Position numbers and translations under genes: made by a program. The notes under the pieces are model-generated. The model searched no databases and was not told where the DNA came from. It was given only the letters and a program-made list of their open reading frames with translations. This document shows, in pieces, positions 47,672-59,437 of a stretch of 64,000 nt of DNA. Each line of letters begins with the position of its first letter. The stretch's first letter is position 1. This DNA comes from Cordia subcordata. Its lineage: Eukaryota > Streptophyta > Magnoliopsida > Boraginales > Cordiaceae. Where the stretch lies: NCBI GenBank assembly GCA_028554755.1, contig JAPTOF010000010.1, forward strand, positions 15,466,501-15,530,500. Direction: 5' to 3'.

Positions 47672-47767
47672 GGTGATGTTGCTTTAGGTGTATAAGCCCT
47701 AAATAGCCCGTAGGCATATGGGTCACGTGCAATACGATGTGTGTGAGTACAGGATCGAATCCACAAG
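47672..47767 (-). repeat. Athila-like LTR end fragment
   Basis: AGCCCTAAATAGCCCGTAGG and the following GGATCGAATCCACAA resemble 5110-5190, the end of the minus-strand Athila-like LTR. Confidence 0.5.
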
Positions 47768-47948
47768 TGATGTGCTTCATTTTTTTGTGTGTTTGCATTG
47801 CAATTCACTTATGTTACTGAGTTGTTATGAGTTTATAGAGCTGCATTAGTGTAGTACTTATGCTAGAGATAGGCTTAAGCGTAAAGAATTGTACATAGTT
47901 GAGTTTAAAAGCTAAATGCTTCATTAATTGCTTGTTTATGATGCTTTA
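47768..47948 (+). repeat. Start of a plus-strand Athila-like LTR
   Basis: TGATGTGCTTCATTTTTTTG and the following ~180 bases align with the AthA LTR start (TAGGCTTAAGCGTAAA, GAGTTTAA, TTAATTGCTTGTTT). Cut off where the SIRE-like LTR begins. Confidence 0.65.
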
Positions 47949-48326
47949 CTAGTACCAAGAAATCAAAGATAAAGAGAGACCACAAAACCGATTTAAGGTG
48001 GTTCGACCGAGCCTACATCTACTGCCTAACAATTCTTCCCTTAGGACTTCAAGCAACCTCGACTATTAAGCTTCCTCAAAGGCTGGTGAAGCTCAAACCA
48101 ACATATACCTCTGTAGAGCTCTTACAAAGAATGCTAAAAAAGCCTCTTTACTAAGGATTTCCTTACACCAAAGAGCTTTACATAATCTTTCCAAGATAAT
48201 CAAGCTATGGTGTGTATGTATCAATAATAAAAAGAGAGGTTTCTTAAAGCTAAAAACACTGCAACTTCTAATAGGCAACATATGAAAATGAAGGCTCTTG
48301 TTTACTCAAGTATATAGCAAGATTAT
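47949..48326 (-). repeat. SIRE-like 3' LTR, left segment
   Basis: Aligns with 61662-62040 (GATTTAAGGTGGTTCG, CTTAGGACTTCAAGCAACCTC, AAAGAGAGGTTTCTTAAAGCTAAA). Interrupted by CopB; resumes at 57715. Confidence 0.65.
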
Positions 48327-50274
48327 TGTTAGGATTAGTATGCCCTAAAGCTCACTTGTATATAACATTTTGGATGTTAAACAATGTATAATCATTTTGT
48401 TAAATGGCATTATGAGTTCTTTACATATTATCTCTGGTATGTTTTATTCATGTATGCATAAAGGTCCCTTGACTTGAACTAATGACTTGGGTGCGTAGTG
48501 AGGCTGGATGCACAATAGGTCTAAGTCTAGATTTAGTCACGTCATAAATTAAGTCCGTAACCAAATGGTGGTGTTGGGCACTCTACCTGGATAAGGTTAT
48601 ATTGAGCAAGTCTCCTTATTGAGGGTGATCTACCTAGGTAATTGGAGGACTTTCCAGATTTGTCTCAATAGTACGTGTGTCACGTATTTGACAAGACCAT
48701 TGTGAGTATGTTTTCTACAGACGTACTATCAAAGAAAGAAAACAAGATACTTACTGCTACTAAATGATCGTTGCTCTTAATCTTGAGCATATGTGGATGA
48801 ACTAATGAAGTTAGGGTTTGGTACTTTGATTTACTATGGGTGAGATCTTACGTTATTAGGATCAACAGCCTTATGCATTGAGTGCTAAGTTCTAATTAAT
48901 TAGAACATGCATATGCAATATGGAATCTATGTGCCCCCTTTGGGATTGTCCATATTTATCATCTGAATCTAGATCTAGTGATACTATCTTTATGGGTGTG
49001 TCGGTCATATGGCTTGAGGGTCACTCCCGAGATTAAGAGATTTCATGACCAAAGATGGTTGGCAATAGGACAAGAAACCCAACAGAAAAAGATATAGCTA
49101 AGGAGGTGATAGTTCACAGGCCAAAAGACCGGTCTTAGCCATGGGTGCACATAGAGAGGCATTATGGTCGGTTATTTAGTAGGTCAAAGACAAAGTTCAC
49201 ATTCTTTTGTGACAAGCTTTTGGGTAATGGCAATTATTTTTGGAGTGTGACTTTGATCTTGTGGTGGAATAGATTGGAGTTAAAAATAATTATTATTATG
49301 TCGCCTAGATCGGGTAAGGGCATTTTTTATTATTTTTGGATGCAAAGGTTAATTGTGTCTTCTTGGTCCCTTCCCTTGTTGAAATGACTTTGAGAGAGTA
49401 ATCTTGAAAGAGAAAAATCCGTATTGTGGTAGTAGCCTTATTAGGCCAAAGTTTGGAATTGGATTTGGGTTTTCTTTAGAGTCCAAGATAACCTAATTAA
49501 GCTTTGATGGTTTCTTATTGGGCATGGGCCTCCACAAGGATTATGGACTATGTGTTGGGCTTGGATTGTGGGCTTGGCCCAATCGTTCAAGGCCTGTGCT
49601 AGAAAGTTACTACATGAAGAACTCAAATTGTACAAGTAACTTCCATGAAGAATTCAAATTGTACAAGTAACTTCCATGAAGAATCCAAATTGTACAAGTA
49701 ACTTCCATGACAAATGGGAAACATTTACTACTAGGAAAATGTTTCTCACATGGAAAGTTTATAAGGTTTAGGTACCAAACTTTTTCTATAAATAGGCAAG
49801 ACCTTAAACCATTTCTAGCATCCAAAAATTTTGTAGTTTATCTCTTCCATTTTGGCAAGAGAATACTATAACACATAGTATACACCTATTATGTGGTTTT
49901 CTTTGCTCTAGATTTTCAAGGGCATATTACTTTGCTTCTTCCCACACAAGAGGCTATTCTCTCAAGAAAAGTCTCTTTCACCATAGGGAAGAAGACTAGG
50001 GAGTTGCATATTACGACACCCTTATAGTAAACTTTTTTTGGTGGCCTTGTTCGTGAGCAGGAACAAAGCTTGTGACGGTTTTAGCTTCATCAAAGGCCCC
50101 ACGCTTCAAGAGGTTAGCTTTACATATTTTTTAAATACTAGTTATGTTCTATATGTTCTTAAGCATGTTCTTGTGTGTGTTATGTGGTTATTTTATTTTC
50201 CTAGCATGTTTTCTTGGTAGTATTTTTGAAAATATAGACTAGGATAAACCACATGTAACATTATCGATCCTACA
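48327..50274 (+). repeat. 5' LTR of CopB
   Basis: TGTTAGGATTAG...ATCCTACA. Contains three tandem 31-base units (49616-49708) that the 3' LTR does not have. Short open frames inside it are not genes. Confidence 0.9.
49616..49708. repeat. 31-bp minisatellite in CopB 5' LTR
   Basis: Three units of GAAGAACTCAAATTGTACAA followed by GTAACTTCCAT, each 31 bases. The 3' LTR has a single diverged unit near 57115-57150. Confidence 0.9.
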
Positions 50275-50276
50275 AT

Positions 50277-50288
50277 TGGTATCAGAGC
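50277..50288 (+). other. Primer binding site (initiator tRNA-Met), CopB
   Basis: TGGTATCAGAGC two bases after the 5' LTR. Confidence 0.92.
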
Positions 50289-51884
50289 TTAGGCTCACAC
50301 ACAACATACTTAGACTATGCAAATAATATTGTATTTGCATAAATATGTTAGTCATCTTGTCAGTGGCAAGATCAGGAAATCTTGTGTTACATATACTTGT
50401 AGTTTTATGCTTGTATGTGCAGGTAATATAAAAATCCCCTTGATGGTTCATATGTATGCATGATAGATTTTTGTCTACGGTCAACAAATATTGGCCATAG
50501 GTGATTTCATGTATAAATATTTATGGTTATTGCTTGTAGTTTCATTTAAAAGAAGCATAGGATATTTTGATATCCTTGTAATGTTTCTTTATGAAGCTTG
50601 CATTAGCAATAGCCAAGTGTATTATTGTAATCTTTAAAGACCAAGGAGAAAAACAAGAAAACAACATGGAGAAACACTCTGCTGGGTGAGCTTGCTGGTC
50701 GACCAGCTCAGTCGACTGGCTCCTACTAACGGACGATAGGCTGAGGCAGAAAGAGCTATTAAGTGTGCTGTTTTGTTGAAGATTGCAGGGAGCCATTAAA
50801 GAGGGATTTTTAAGGTATTTTGGTGGATGTTTATAATGCATTAACATATGTTTTAACATATTTGCATAAGCATAAACATGATTATCACCTAGAAATATGC
50901 CCACTCATTACGTTTTTAAAATTGGCCAATCCTATGTATTAATTTCTCAGAGATAGTTAAGTTCATTTAAAAGCGATTGGCTTAGACAAGATAATTGTAA
51001 GCAATTATGTCTAAAGATGCCATGCAATTTCATGACAAAAAATGAAAAACTTAACTTGAGATTTAAAATATGACAAACTAAGGGTCCATACACCTAGATT
51101 TAGGTAAGTAATCTATTATGGTATTGCAACGTTTTAGTAATACAAAAGGGATTCGCAAAAACCAAAATGTTTTGCAAATCCAAAGTGTGTTTAGATCTAA
51201 AACAAAAGGCAAGAATACCAAAAATAGAGAAAACCCTTATGTTAAAATATTGAGTGGGAGAGGGAACTGGAAATACCCCACGACTTTCTATATCCGATTC
51301 ATGCTAATGGTAAATGTCATTAACTTCCTCATCAGAGGGTAACACTTTATCAAGATTTAGCAAGGTGAATTTAAAATGTTTATTCAAAAAGGGTGGTAAT
51401 GAGTTTGGCCATCCTATCGGTGGAATTCTTCACTAAAAATCGCCTCACACAACATTGATTAATGTCACTACCCCATCGGAGGGCTTAAATCAAGAATGTT
51501 ATGGTGAATAAACATAAGAAATGGATATACACTCAACTTAATGGTAGGTTTGGCTATCCCATCGAAAGAGTTCGCTATCGAATTTAAGAAGCCAAACGAA
51601 ACAGTGATTGAATTATTCAAATTGGAACATATCTAGATAATTGTCAATTCAAATAAGTAGTGGCGCTTAAGTTAACATTCATAAGTTCAGCCATCCTATT
51701 AATGGAGTTCTTGTGAGGACGTTGAGACACTGTTACATCGAGTAGTTTAAGGGTTAATCTACTCAAAGGCAAATGATGCAAAAGTACTTGTATGTTTTAT
51801 TTCCAAAGATAGCATACATATTATACATGCATCAATTCCATAATCATAAAATAATTATGATTATATTGTTGTACATCCAAAAAA
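50289..51884 (+). other. Untranslated leader of CopB
   Basis: 1.6 kb without a coding frame. It has a GGTCGACCAGCTCAGTCGAC palindromic cluster (about 50698-50722) and repeated CCATC-CGG-GGAGTTC-type segments. It corresponds to 23961-25562 in CopA. Confidence 0.7.
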
Positions 51885-52710
51885 ATGTCTTTGTTCAGTT
51901 CACTAGCTACAATTCTCAAAGAGCACAAGCTCATTGGACCGAATTTTGTGGATTGGGAATGGAACTTGGACATAGTACTCACTGCAGAAGAGTACAAGTA
52001 TGTCCTAACAACTCCTTGTCCTGTTGTGAGGGCAAACTCTTCTGAAGCCAAAAAGATACTGAGGCAAAATGGCAGAAGGCCAATAGTATGGCCAGGTGCT
52101 ATATGATGGCTTCTATGTCAGATATTTTGTAGAGCAAGCATCATCATATGGAAATTGCAAAAGAAATCATGACCTCACTGTCTCGTATGTTTGCCAATAA
52201 GAGTAGGCCCACAAGGCAAGGTGCTCTTAGAGAAATTATGAATCAAAGGATGGCAGAAGGTGCATCTGTCAGAGAGCATATGCTCAAAATGATGGATTAC
52301 TTCAATATTGTCGAGATCTTAGTGGCAAACATAGATGACCAGTCAAAGGTAGACATGATTTTGGAGACTTTACCACTGTCTTACACCCAATTCAAGCTTA
52401 ATTATAATATGGGCAAGATGAACATGGATATGACTGAATTAATGAAAGAGCTCCTAGCTGCAGAAGCCATAATGAAAAATAAAGGCCACGTAAACATAGT
52501 TCAAGCATCCACTTCTAGACTTAACCCGAAAGGGAAAAAGTTCAAAGGAAAGGGAAAGCAAAAACGTGGTCAAGGGAAAAAGAAGAAAATTGGTGGACAG
52601 CCCAAACAATTAACAAGTGAAAAGCCCAAGGGCAAATGCTTTTAGTGTGGCCAGAAAGGGCACTAGAAAAAAGATGGCCCAAAGTACCTGGCACGAGGCC
52701 ATATAGGTAC
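51885..52710 (+). pseudogene. CopB gag
   Basis: ATG at 51885 opens MSLFSSLATILKEHKL, then the frame is lost after about 52060 and recovered at 52148-52645. It holds the capsid segment RQGALREIMNQRMAEGASVRE, then the basic KGKGKQKRGQGKKKK stretch and a zinc knuckle in which two positions are TAG stops (52643 and 52664). Gag forms the particle shell in the family. Confidence 0.85.
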
Positions 52711-53740
52711 ACCTCTTTTGTTCTACACTGAAACCTGTTTAGTGGTTGATTCTACTGATTTTTGGATTATAGACTCTGGAGCCACTAACCATATTTGTAA
52801 TTCTTTTCATTGGTTTTAGGAAATGAAGGAACTAGCTAAAGGGGAATTTGCTCTAAGGATGGGAAACGGAGCAAAAGTATGGGCTACTGCAATAGGAGGA
52901 ATGTGCTTAAATTTTTCATGTAATAGCAAGTTATTTTAGAACAACATTTATTGTGTTTCGGATGTACGTGAAAACCTTATTTCTATTTCACAATTAATAT
53001 TAGATGGTTTTCGCATTAATTTCCATTCTGGTGTTGATATCAGTAGAGATGGAAATATTATTTGTTCCGGTAGCATGCATGATAACTTGTTCTATATAAA
53101 ACCTATTACAAACTTACTGTATAATATAGAACAAACTAATTCTCGAAAAAGGAAGGTTTCTTCGACCAATGATACTTATCTTTGGCATCTACGCTTAGGA
53201 CATATTAATCTAAAGCGAATTCGAAGATTAGTCAAGGATGGGCATCTTAGCTCGTTGGATCTCAAAGATCGACCTCCGTGTGAATCTTGCCTCAAAGGAA
53301 AGATGACTAAACGGTCATTTTCTTCTAAAGGAGAAAGGGCCAAAAAAGTATTATAATTGGTTCACACTGATGTGTGTGGTCCTATGAGCAACCAGCGCAG
53401 AAGGTTATGAGTATTTCATTACTTTTACTGATGATTATTCTAGGTATGGATATATATATATATATATATGTGACACAAGTCTAAATCCTTTGTGAAATTC
53501 AAAGAGTTCAAGGCTCAAGCGGAGCGAAAATTAGATAAACGTATCAAAGCCCTTCGATATGATCGAGGTGGCGAATACCTCTCGGGTGAGTTCAGAGACT
53601 ATCTTACACAAGAAGGGATTATGTCTAAATTGACTGCACCAGGGAGTCCCCAACAAAATGGTGTAGTAGAGAGAAGAAATTGCACCCTATGAGATATGGT
53701 CAAGTCAATGATGAGTCATGCATCATTACCTTTATCTTTC
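52711..53740 (+). pseudogene. CopB protease and integrase
   Basis: The same frame as the 52148 ORF. Protease motif DSGA at 52772-52783 (WIIDSGATNHICNS). GAG-pre-integrase HLRLGHINLKR with CESCLKGKMTK (53190-53310), the Asp of LVHTDVCGP (53355-53385), the Asp of RYDRGGEYLSGEF, and the Glu of SPQQNGVVERRN (53640-53680). Stops at 52818, 53354 and 53690. A (TA)n expansion at 53449-53468 lies between two local frame disturbances that cancel. Confidence 0.85.
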
Positions 53741-55225
53741 TAGGGGTATGCCCTTGAGACATCAGCATACATCTTGAACTTGGTACCATCTAAATCAGTA
53801 CCTAGGACATCACAAGAAATGTGGATTGGGCATAAACCTAGTTTAAACCATATCCACATTTGGGGTCGTCCAGCTTATGTACTTAATAGTAATGCTTCAA
53901 AGTTGGAACCAAGATCTGAGTTGTGCTATTTTATTGGGTATCCTAAGGGAACAAGAGGTGGGATCTTTTATAATCCTAAAGAGCAAAAGGTGTTTATAAG
54001 CACCCATGCTAGATACTTAGAGAATGGTGAAATGATCTAGAAAACACCAGATCCTGAAGTTTTTCTGGATGAGATTTCATAAGAATCTCCAGTAACACCT
54101 GTGGTAACTGCAAATGAAAAGGAACAGCATATTACACCTAATATATTGGAGCCTTATCGTAGTGGAAGGATATCCAGCCCTCTTAATAGATACTACAGAG
54201 AGTCCTTTCAAACTTCTTCAGAGGATCAGGTGGTGGATCCCACAAGTTATGATGAAGCAGTTTCTGACATAGATGCCGACCAATGGCATAAGGCAATGGA
54301 TTCAGAGTTAGAATCTATGTATTCTAACAAAGTCTGGGATCTTGTAATTGCACCTAAAGGGGTAAAACCTATAGGATGCAAATGGGTCTACAAGAGGAAA
54401 AGAGTAGTTGATGGAAAAGTTGAAACCTTTAAAGCAAAGTTGGTGGTGAAAGGTTATACTCAGAAAGAAGGGATCGATTATAAGGAAACTTTCTCACTAG
54501 TAGCCATGCTTAAATCCATCAGGATATTTCTTACCATCGCATGTCATTATGATTGTGAGATATGGCAAATGGATGTCAAGACAGCTTTTCTTAATGGAGA
54601 GCTTGACGAATTTATTTACTTGACACAACCAGATGGATATGTTGCCAAAGGCCAGGAACACATGGTTTGTAAGTTAAAAAAATCCATTTATGGATTAAAG
54701 CAAGCATCTAGAGCATGGAACATCAAATTTGATCATGTAATTAAATCTTATGGTTTTGATCAAAATATTGATGAACCTTGCGTGTATAAGAGGCGTAATG
54801 GAAATGCTGTAGCCTTTTTGGTTCTGTATGTGGATGATATCCTACTTATTGGAAATGACGTGGGGATGTTATCATCCATCAAGGTTTGGCTTTCTATTCA
54901 ATTTCAAATGAAGGATTTAGTAGAAGCTAGTTATGTTCTAGGTATCAAGCTTATGCGAAATCGTAAGAACAAAAGGCTAGCCCTATCTCAAGCTTCATTT
55001 ATTGAGAAGATATTGGTCAGGTTTAACATGGAAAACTCTAAGAAGGCCTTATTATCTTCTAAACATGGAGTTTATCTATCTCGAGATCAATGTCCTAAAA
55101 CACCTAAGGAGATAGAGAGCATGAAACGAGTTCCTTATGCTTCGGCGATTGGAAGCCTCATGTATGCCATGTTATGTACTAGACCATATATCTGCTTTGC
55201 TGTTGGCATGGTTAATAGATATTAG
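53741..55225 (+). pseudogene. CopB integrase tail and reverse transcriptase
   Basis: Same frame as integrase, with stops at 54038 and 54079, then 374 open codons (54101-55225). RT motifs: KAKLVVKGYTQKEGIDY, DVKTAFLNGELDE, YGLKQASRAW, catalytic YVDD (54827-54838), and SLMYAMLCTRP. The active-site residues are intact. This is the longest intact coding stretch of the copia family here. Confidence 0.9.
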
Positions 55226-55812
55226 TCAAACCCTAGACCGGCATATTGGGTCGCGATTAAGCATATATTCAAATTCTTGCAAGGAACTAAGGATTATGTG
55301 TTGGAATAGCGTGCAGATGATCAAACGCCATTAGCCTATACAGACTCGAATTTCTAGTTCGATAGAGATTCCAGGAAGTCTACTTCTAGATATGATTTCA
55401 CTCTGTCAAGAGGAGCTATTTCATGGAGAAGTGTGAAGCAAAATTGCATTGCTGACTCCACCATGGAGGCCGAGTATGTAGCAGCATCTGAGGCTGCGAA
55501 AGAGGCAATATGGCTAAGGAAGTTTCTTTTAGACCTAGAGGTTGTGCCGGCAGTTCATAGACTGATAACATTGCATTGTGACAACAACGGTGCTATTTCA
55601 CAATGCAAAGAGCCCAGGAATCACAAAAGGGTAAACATATTGAGCAGAAATATCATTTGATCCATGAGTTTATCCATAGAGGAGAGATTGTAGTTGAAAA
55701 GATAGCTTCAGCGGAAAACCTGGCAGACCCATTTACAAAGACTCTTCCAGAGAAAATGTTTACCACACATTTGGAGTTTATGGGTATTAAGTTGTGCAGA
55801 AGTGATCTTTAG
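55226..55812 (+). pseudogene. CopB RNase H
   Basis: TMEAEYVAASEAAKEAIWLRK and LHCDNNGAI in one frame (55433-55660), the terminal IASAENLADPFTKTLP segment in another (55603-55812); a small deletion near 55620-55635 shifts the frame. A stop lies near 55223 and more precede 55433. Confidence 0.85.
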
Positions 55813-55826
55813 TACAAGTGGGAGAT

Positions 55827-57714
55827 TGCTAGGATCAGTATGCTCTAAAGCTCACTTGTATATAACATTTTAGATATTAAACAATCTATAATCATTTTGT
55901 TAAATGGCATTATGAGTTCCTTACATATTATCTTTGGTATGTTTTATTGATATATGCATAAAGGTCCCTTGAATTGAACTAATGACTTAGGTGCGTAGTG
56001 AGGCTGGATGCACAGTAGGTCCAATTCTAGATTTAGTCACGTCATAAATTAAGTCCGTAACCAAATGGTGGTGTTGGGCACTCTACCTGGATAAGGTAAT
56101 ATCGAGCAAGTCTCCTCATTGAGGGTGATCTACCTAGGTAATTGGAGGACTTTCCGGATTTGTCTCAATAGTACGTGTCACGTATTTGACAGGACTATTG
56201 TGAGTATGTTTTCTAGAGACGTACTATCAAAGAAAGAAAACAAGATACTCACTGCTACTAAATGATCATTGCTCTTAATCTTGAGTATATGTGGATGAAC
56301 TAATGAAGTTAGGGTTTGGTACTTTGATTTACTATGGGTGATATCTTACTTTATTAGCATCAACAGCTTTATGCACTGAGTGCTAAGTTCTAATTAATTG
56401 GAACATGTATATGTAATATGGAATCTATATGCCCTTTTTGGGATTGTCCATATTTATCATCTGAATCTAGATCTAGTGATACTACCTTTATGGGTGTATC
56501 GGTCATATGGCTTGAGGGTCGCTCCCGAGATCAAGAGATTTCATGACCAAATATGGTTGGCAATAGGACAAGAAACCCAATGGAAAAAGATATAGCTAAG
56601 GAGGTAATAGTACACAGGCCAAAAGACCGGTCTTAGTTATGGGTATACATAGAGGGGCATTATGGTCGGTTATTTAGTAGGTCAAAGACAAAGTTCACAT
56701 TCTTTTGTGACAAGCTTTTGGGTAATGGCAATTATTTTTGGAGTGCCACTTTGATCTTATGGTGGAATAGATTGGAGTTAAAAATAATTATTATTATGTC
56801 GCCTAGATCGGGCAAGGACATTTTTTTTTATTATTTTTGGAAGCCAAGGTTAATTGTGTCTTCTTGTTCCCTTCCCTAGTTGAAATGACTTTGAGAGAGT
56901 AATCTTGAAAAAGAAAATTTCATATTGTGGTCATAGCCTTATTGGGACAAAGCTTGGAATTGGGTTTGGGCTTTCTTTAGAGTCCAAGATAACCTAATTG
57001 GGATTAGATGGTTTCATATTGGGCTTAGGCCTCCACATGGATTATGGACTATGTGTTGTGCTTGAATTGTGGGCTTGGCCCAATCTTCCAAGACATGTGC
57101 TAGAAAGCTACTACAAGAAAAATTCAAATTATACAAGTAAATTCTATGACATGTGGCAAACATTTACTACTATGAAAAAGTTTCCCACATGGAAAGTTTA
57201 AGGTTTAGGTGCCAAACTTTTTCTATAAATAGGCAAGACTTTAAACCATTTCTAGCATCCAAAAATTTTACAGTTGATCTCTTCCATTTTGGCAAGTGAA
57301 TACTACAACACATAGTACACACTTATTGTGTGGATTTTTTTGCTCTAGATTTTCAAGAGCATATTACTTTGCTTCTTCCCATACAAGAGGCTATTCTCTC
57401 AAGAAAAGTCTCTTTAACCATAGGGAAGAAGACTAGAGAGTTGCATATTGCGACACCCTTATAGTAAACTTTTTTTTGGTGGCCTTGTTCGTAAGTGGGA
57501 ACAAAGCTCGTGATGGTTTTAGCTTCATCAAAGGCCCCACACTTCAAGAGGTTAGCTTTACATATTTTGCAAATACTAGTTATGTTCTATATGTTCTTAA
57601 GCATGTTTTTGTGTGTGTTATGTGGTTATTTTATTTTCCTAGCATGTTTTTTTGGTAGTATTTTTGAAAATATGGACTAGGATAAACCACATGTAATATT
57701 ATCAATCCTACATC
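55827..57714 (+). repeat. 3' LTR of CopB
   Basis: TGCTAGGATCAG...CAATCCTACA, 1888 bases, directly after the purine tract. Short open frames in it are not genes. Confidence 0.9.
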
Positions 57715-58665
57715 ATAGTTAAAAAATGAGTGATTTCCAAGCAAAAATTTTTGAAAAAGATGAACAATTGCTTAAAAATGCTCAGGTATGAAAAGCTAAG
57801 TTATTTTCCAAATTTAGGGTGAAGAGATATTTATAGAAAGAAAGGAAATGTACCATCAACGTTATATTTTCCAAATTTAGGGTGAAGAGATATTTATAGA
57901 AGGAAAGGAAATGTACCATCAACGTTATATTTTCCAAATTTGGATGTTGCTATTAGAGGGTCTGGCAGGCTAGTAAGGGCTACTGGCAACACTTGCGTAC
58001 TAAAACTCTGCCGGCAACCATAGCCCACAGGTCAGTAATGTCGACTGGCAAGGCTAGATGACTCCCTTGTTGTTTTGCCTTTGCTAGTGGCCTTCCCATG
58101 CTAGTTGATTGACTAGTAGGGCTGACTGAAATGGCCAGAGAATGGCCTTTCACCCCTGCAATCATGCTGCTTTGCCTCTTTTGAAAATCTAAAGCACTTT
58201 TACAGTCCATAAGCATTTCAACAAGGCTTGAAGTAGAACAATTTAGACCAATAACATAATTTGTAAAGTTCTTTGGAGGTATGAAGCTATGAACATAATT
58301 AAGAGCAACTTCAAAAATATTTTCCTTTTCCAAAACAAGTTTATGCAAGAGTGCAAAATACAAGTTTAGAGCTATAATTTGTAAACTATGGTGAAACACA
58401 AAAGAGCAGTAGCTGGTACCCTTTATGTTGCCTTTGTCTCCACCTTGTATCTCCTTCTTCAACACTTGATCATCCTTGAACTTCTTCAAATCTCTTCATG
58501 CATTCTTTTGAGCTCTTTGCACAATGATTCTTGCATTTCTTTGCTAGCTATCTCATAGTTCAAATTCAAAGATGATTCTTTGCAAAGAATTAGTACTAAT
58601 AAATCATTTAACACTAATAATTTGTATCATCATCAAAACACACATTATCCATCATTTAGCTAACA
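57715..58665 (-). repeat. SIRE-like 3' LTR, right segment
   Basis: Continues 47949-48326. At its right edge the minus strand reads TGTTAGCTAAATGATGG directly after CAAAAAGTGGGAGAT (58667-58681), a copia polypurine tract, so the LTR starts at 58665 on the minus strand. With the left segment it totals about 1.3 kb. It holds a 63-bp tandem repeat with TATA motifs. The 169-codon minus frame at 57980-58489 lies wholly in the LTR and is not supported as a gene. Confidence 0.65.
57803..57946. repeat. 63-bp tandem repeat carrying LTR TATA motifs
   Basis: About 2.3 copies starting at 57803, 57866 and 57929 (ATTTTCCAAATTT). Each full copy contains TATAAATA on the minus strand. Confidence 0.85.
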
Positions 58666-58681
58666 ATCTCCCACTTTTTGA

Positions 58682-59437
58682 TGATAATCAATTATTTTGC
58701 AATAAATGGAGTCAAACAAAGGTGACTCTCCCTTATTTAAACAATGAACCCATATAAGGAATGTAACCATATAAATCCTTTATGCATCATATATATAGAG
58801 CCATTCATATCCAAGTCATTCATCTAAACCATTCAACCATACAAGAAACTATTTGTCCAAACCATTAAACCATCCATACAATTCCTTTTTTCCACCTTTG
58901 TCATCATTAAAACCAATAAAACCATAGGGAATGAAAAAAACAATTAAGATAGATAAAATTAATAAGATCCAAACAAGCAATAAAATCTAAATAAGCTAAA
59001 AACTAAGATGGGTAAACAACTAAGGTCCACTCCTTAAAATGCTAAAGATGAATGCAATTGTTCAAAAAAGCAATGAAAATTATAAGAGAATTTTTTTTTT
59101 TGAAAAGCAAGGGTGCTTCAAAGAGGCTAGTCATGATGATGTCGATCACGATATTCTTTGATGAAGTCATTCTTATCCTTTCTCATATCTTCAACATTCT
59201 TCTTAACATGCCCAACTCTAGTGTTCATCGTTTCCATTTGTGCAAGGATTTAGGATAGAATAGATGCCTCACTGGCTTGACCCCCGGAACTTGAACCTCC
59301 TTGCCCTCCGGGACTAGAACCGGCTCTACGTCTTAAATCTTAGCGATGAATCTCGTTCGCTCTAGCAATTTCAATTGATGTTTGGGTCGTAGCACATAGA
59401 AGTTGAGCCTTCGGATGGCCCTCTTCATCACTCTCAC
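58682..59437 (-). other. 3' non-coding part of the SIRE-like element
   Basis: Lies between the polypurine tract and the last coding remnant. AT-rich; no convincing frame. CATCCATTTGTGCAAGG-type segments near 59230 may be remnants of a further coding tail. Confidence 0.35.

Larger units (their letters stand above)
48327..57714 (+). mobile_element. Ty1/copia retrotransposon (CopB), full length but decayed
   Basis: 5' LTR (48327-50274), initiator-Met primer site (50277-50288), leader, gag, protease, integrase, RT, RNase H, polypurine tract (AAGTGGGAGAT before 55827) and 3' LTR (55827-57714). It is the same family as CopA, in opposite orientation. The related uninterrupted site at 62010-62040 (CAAGATTATAGCTCAAGAATG) shows where it went in; flanks ATTAT and TCATA suggest a 4-5 base duplication with a substitution. 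The LTRs differ by 11 of the first ~155 bases, more than in AthA. Confidence 0.92.

Noticed and set aside
50277..50288. Possible tRNA gene at TGGTATCAGAGC
   Set aside because: It is the 12-base primer binding site next to an LTR; no cloverleaf surrounds it.
57980..58489. 169-codon minus-strand frame
   Set aside because: It lies entirely within the SIRE-like LTR, between its TATA repeats and the polypurine tract; no domain is visible.
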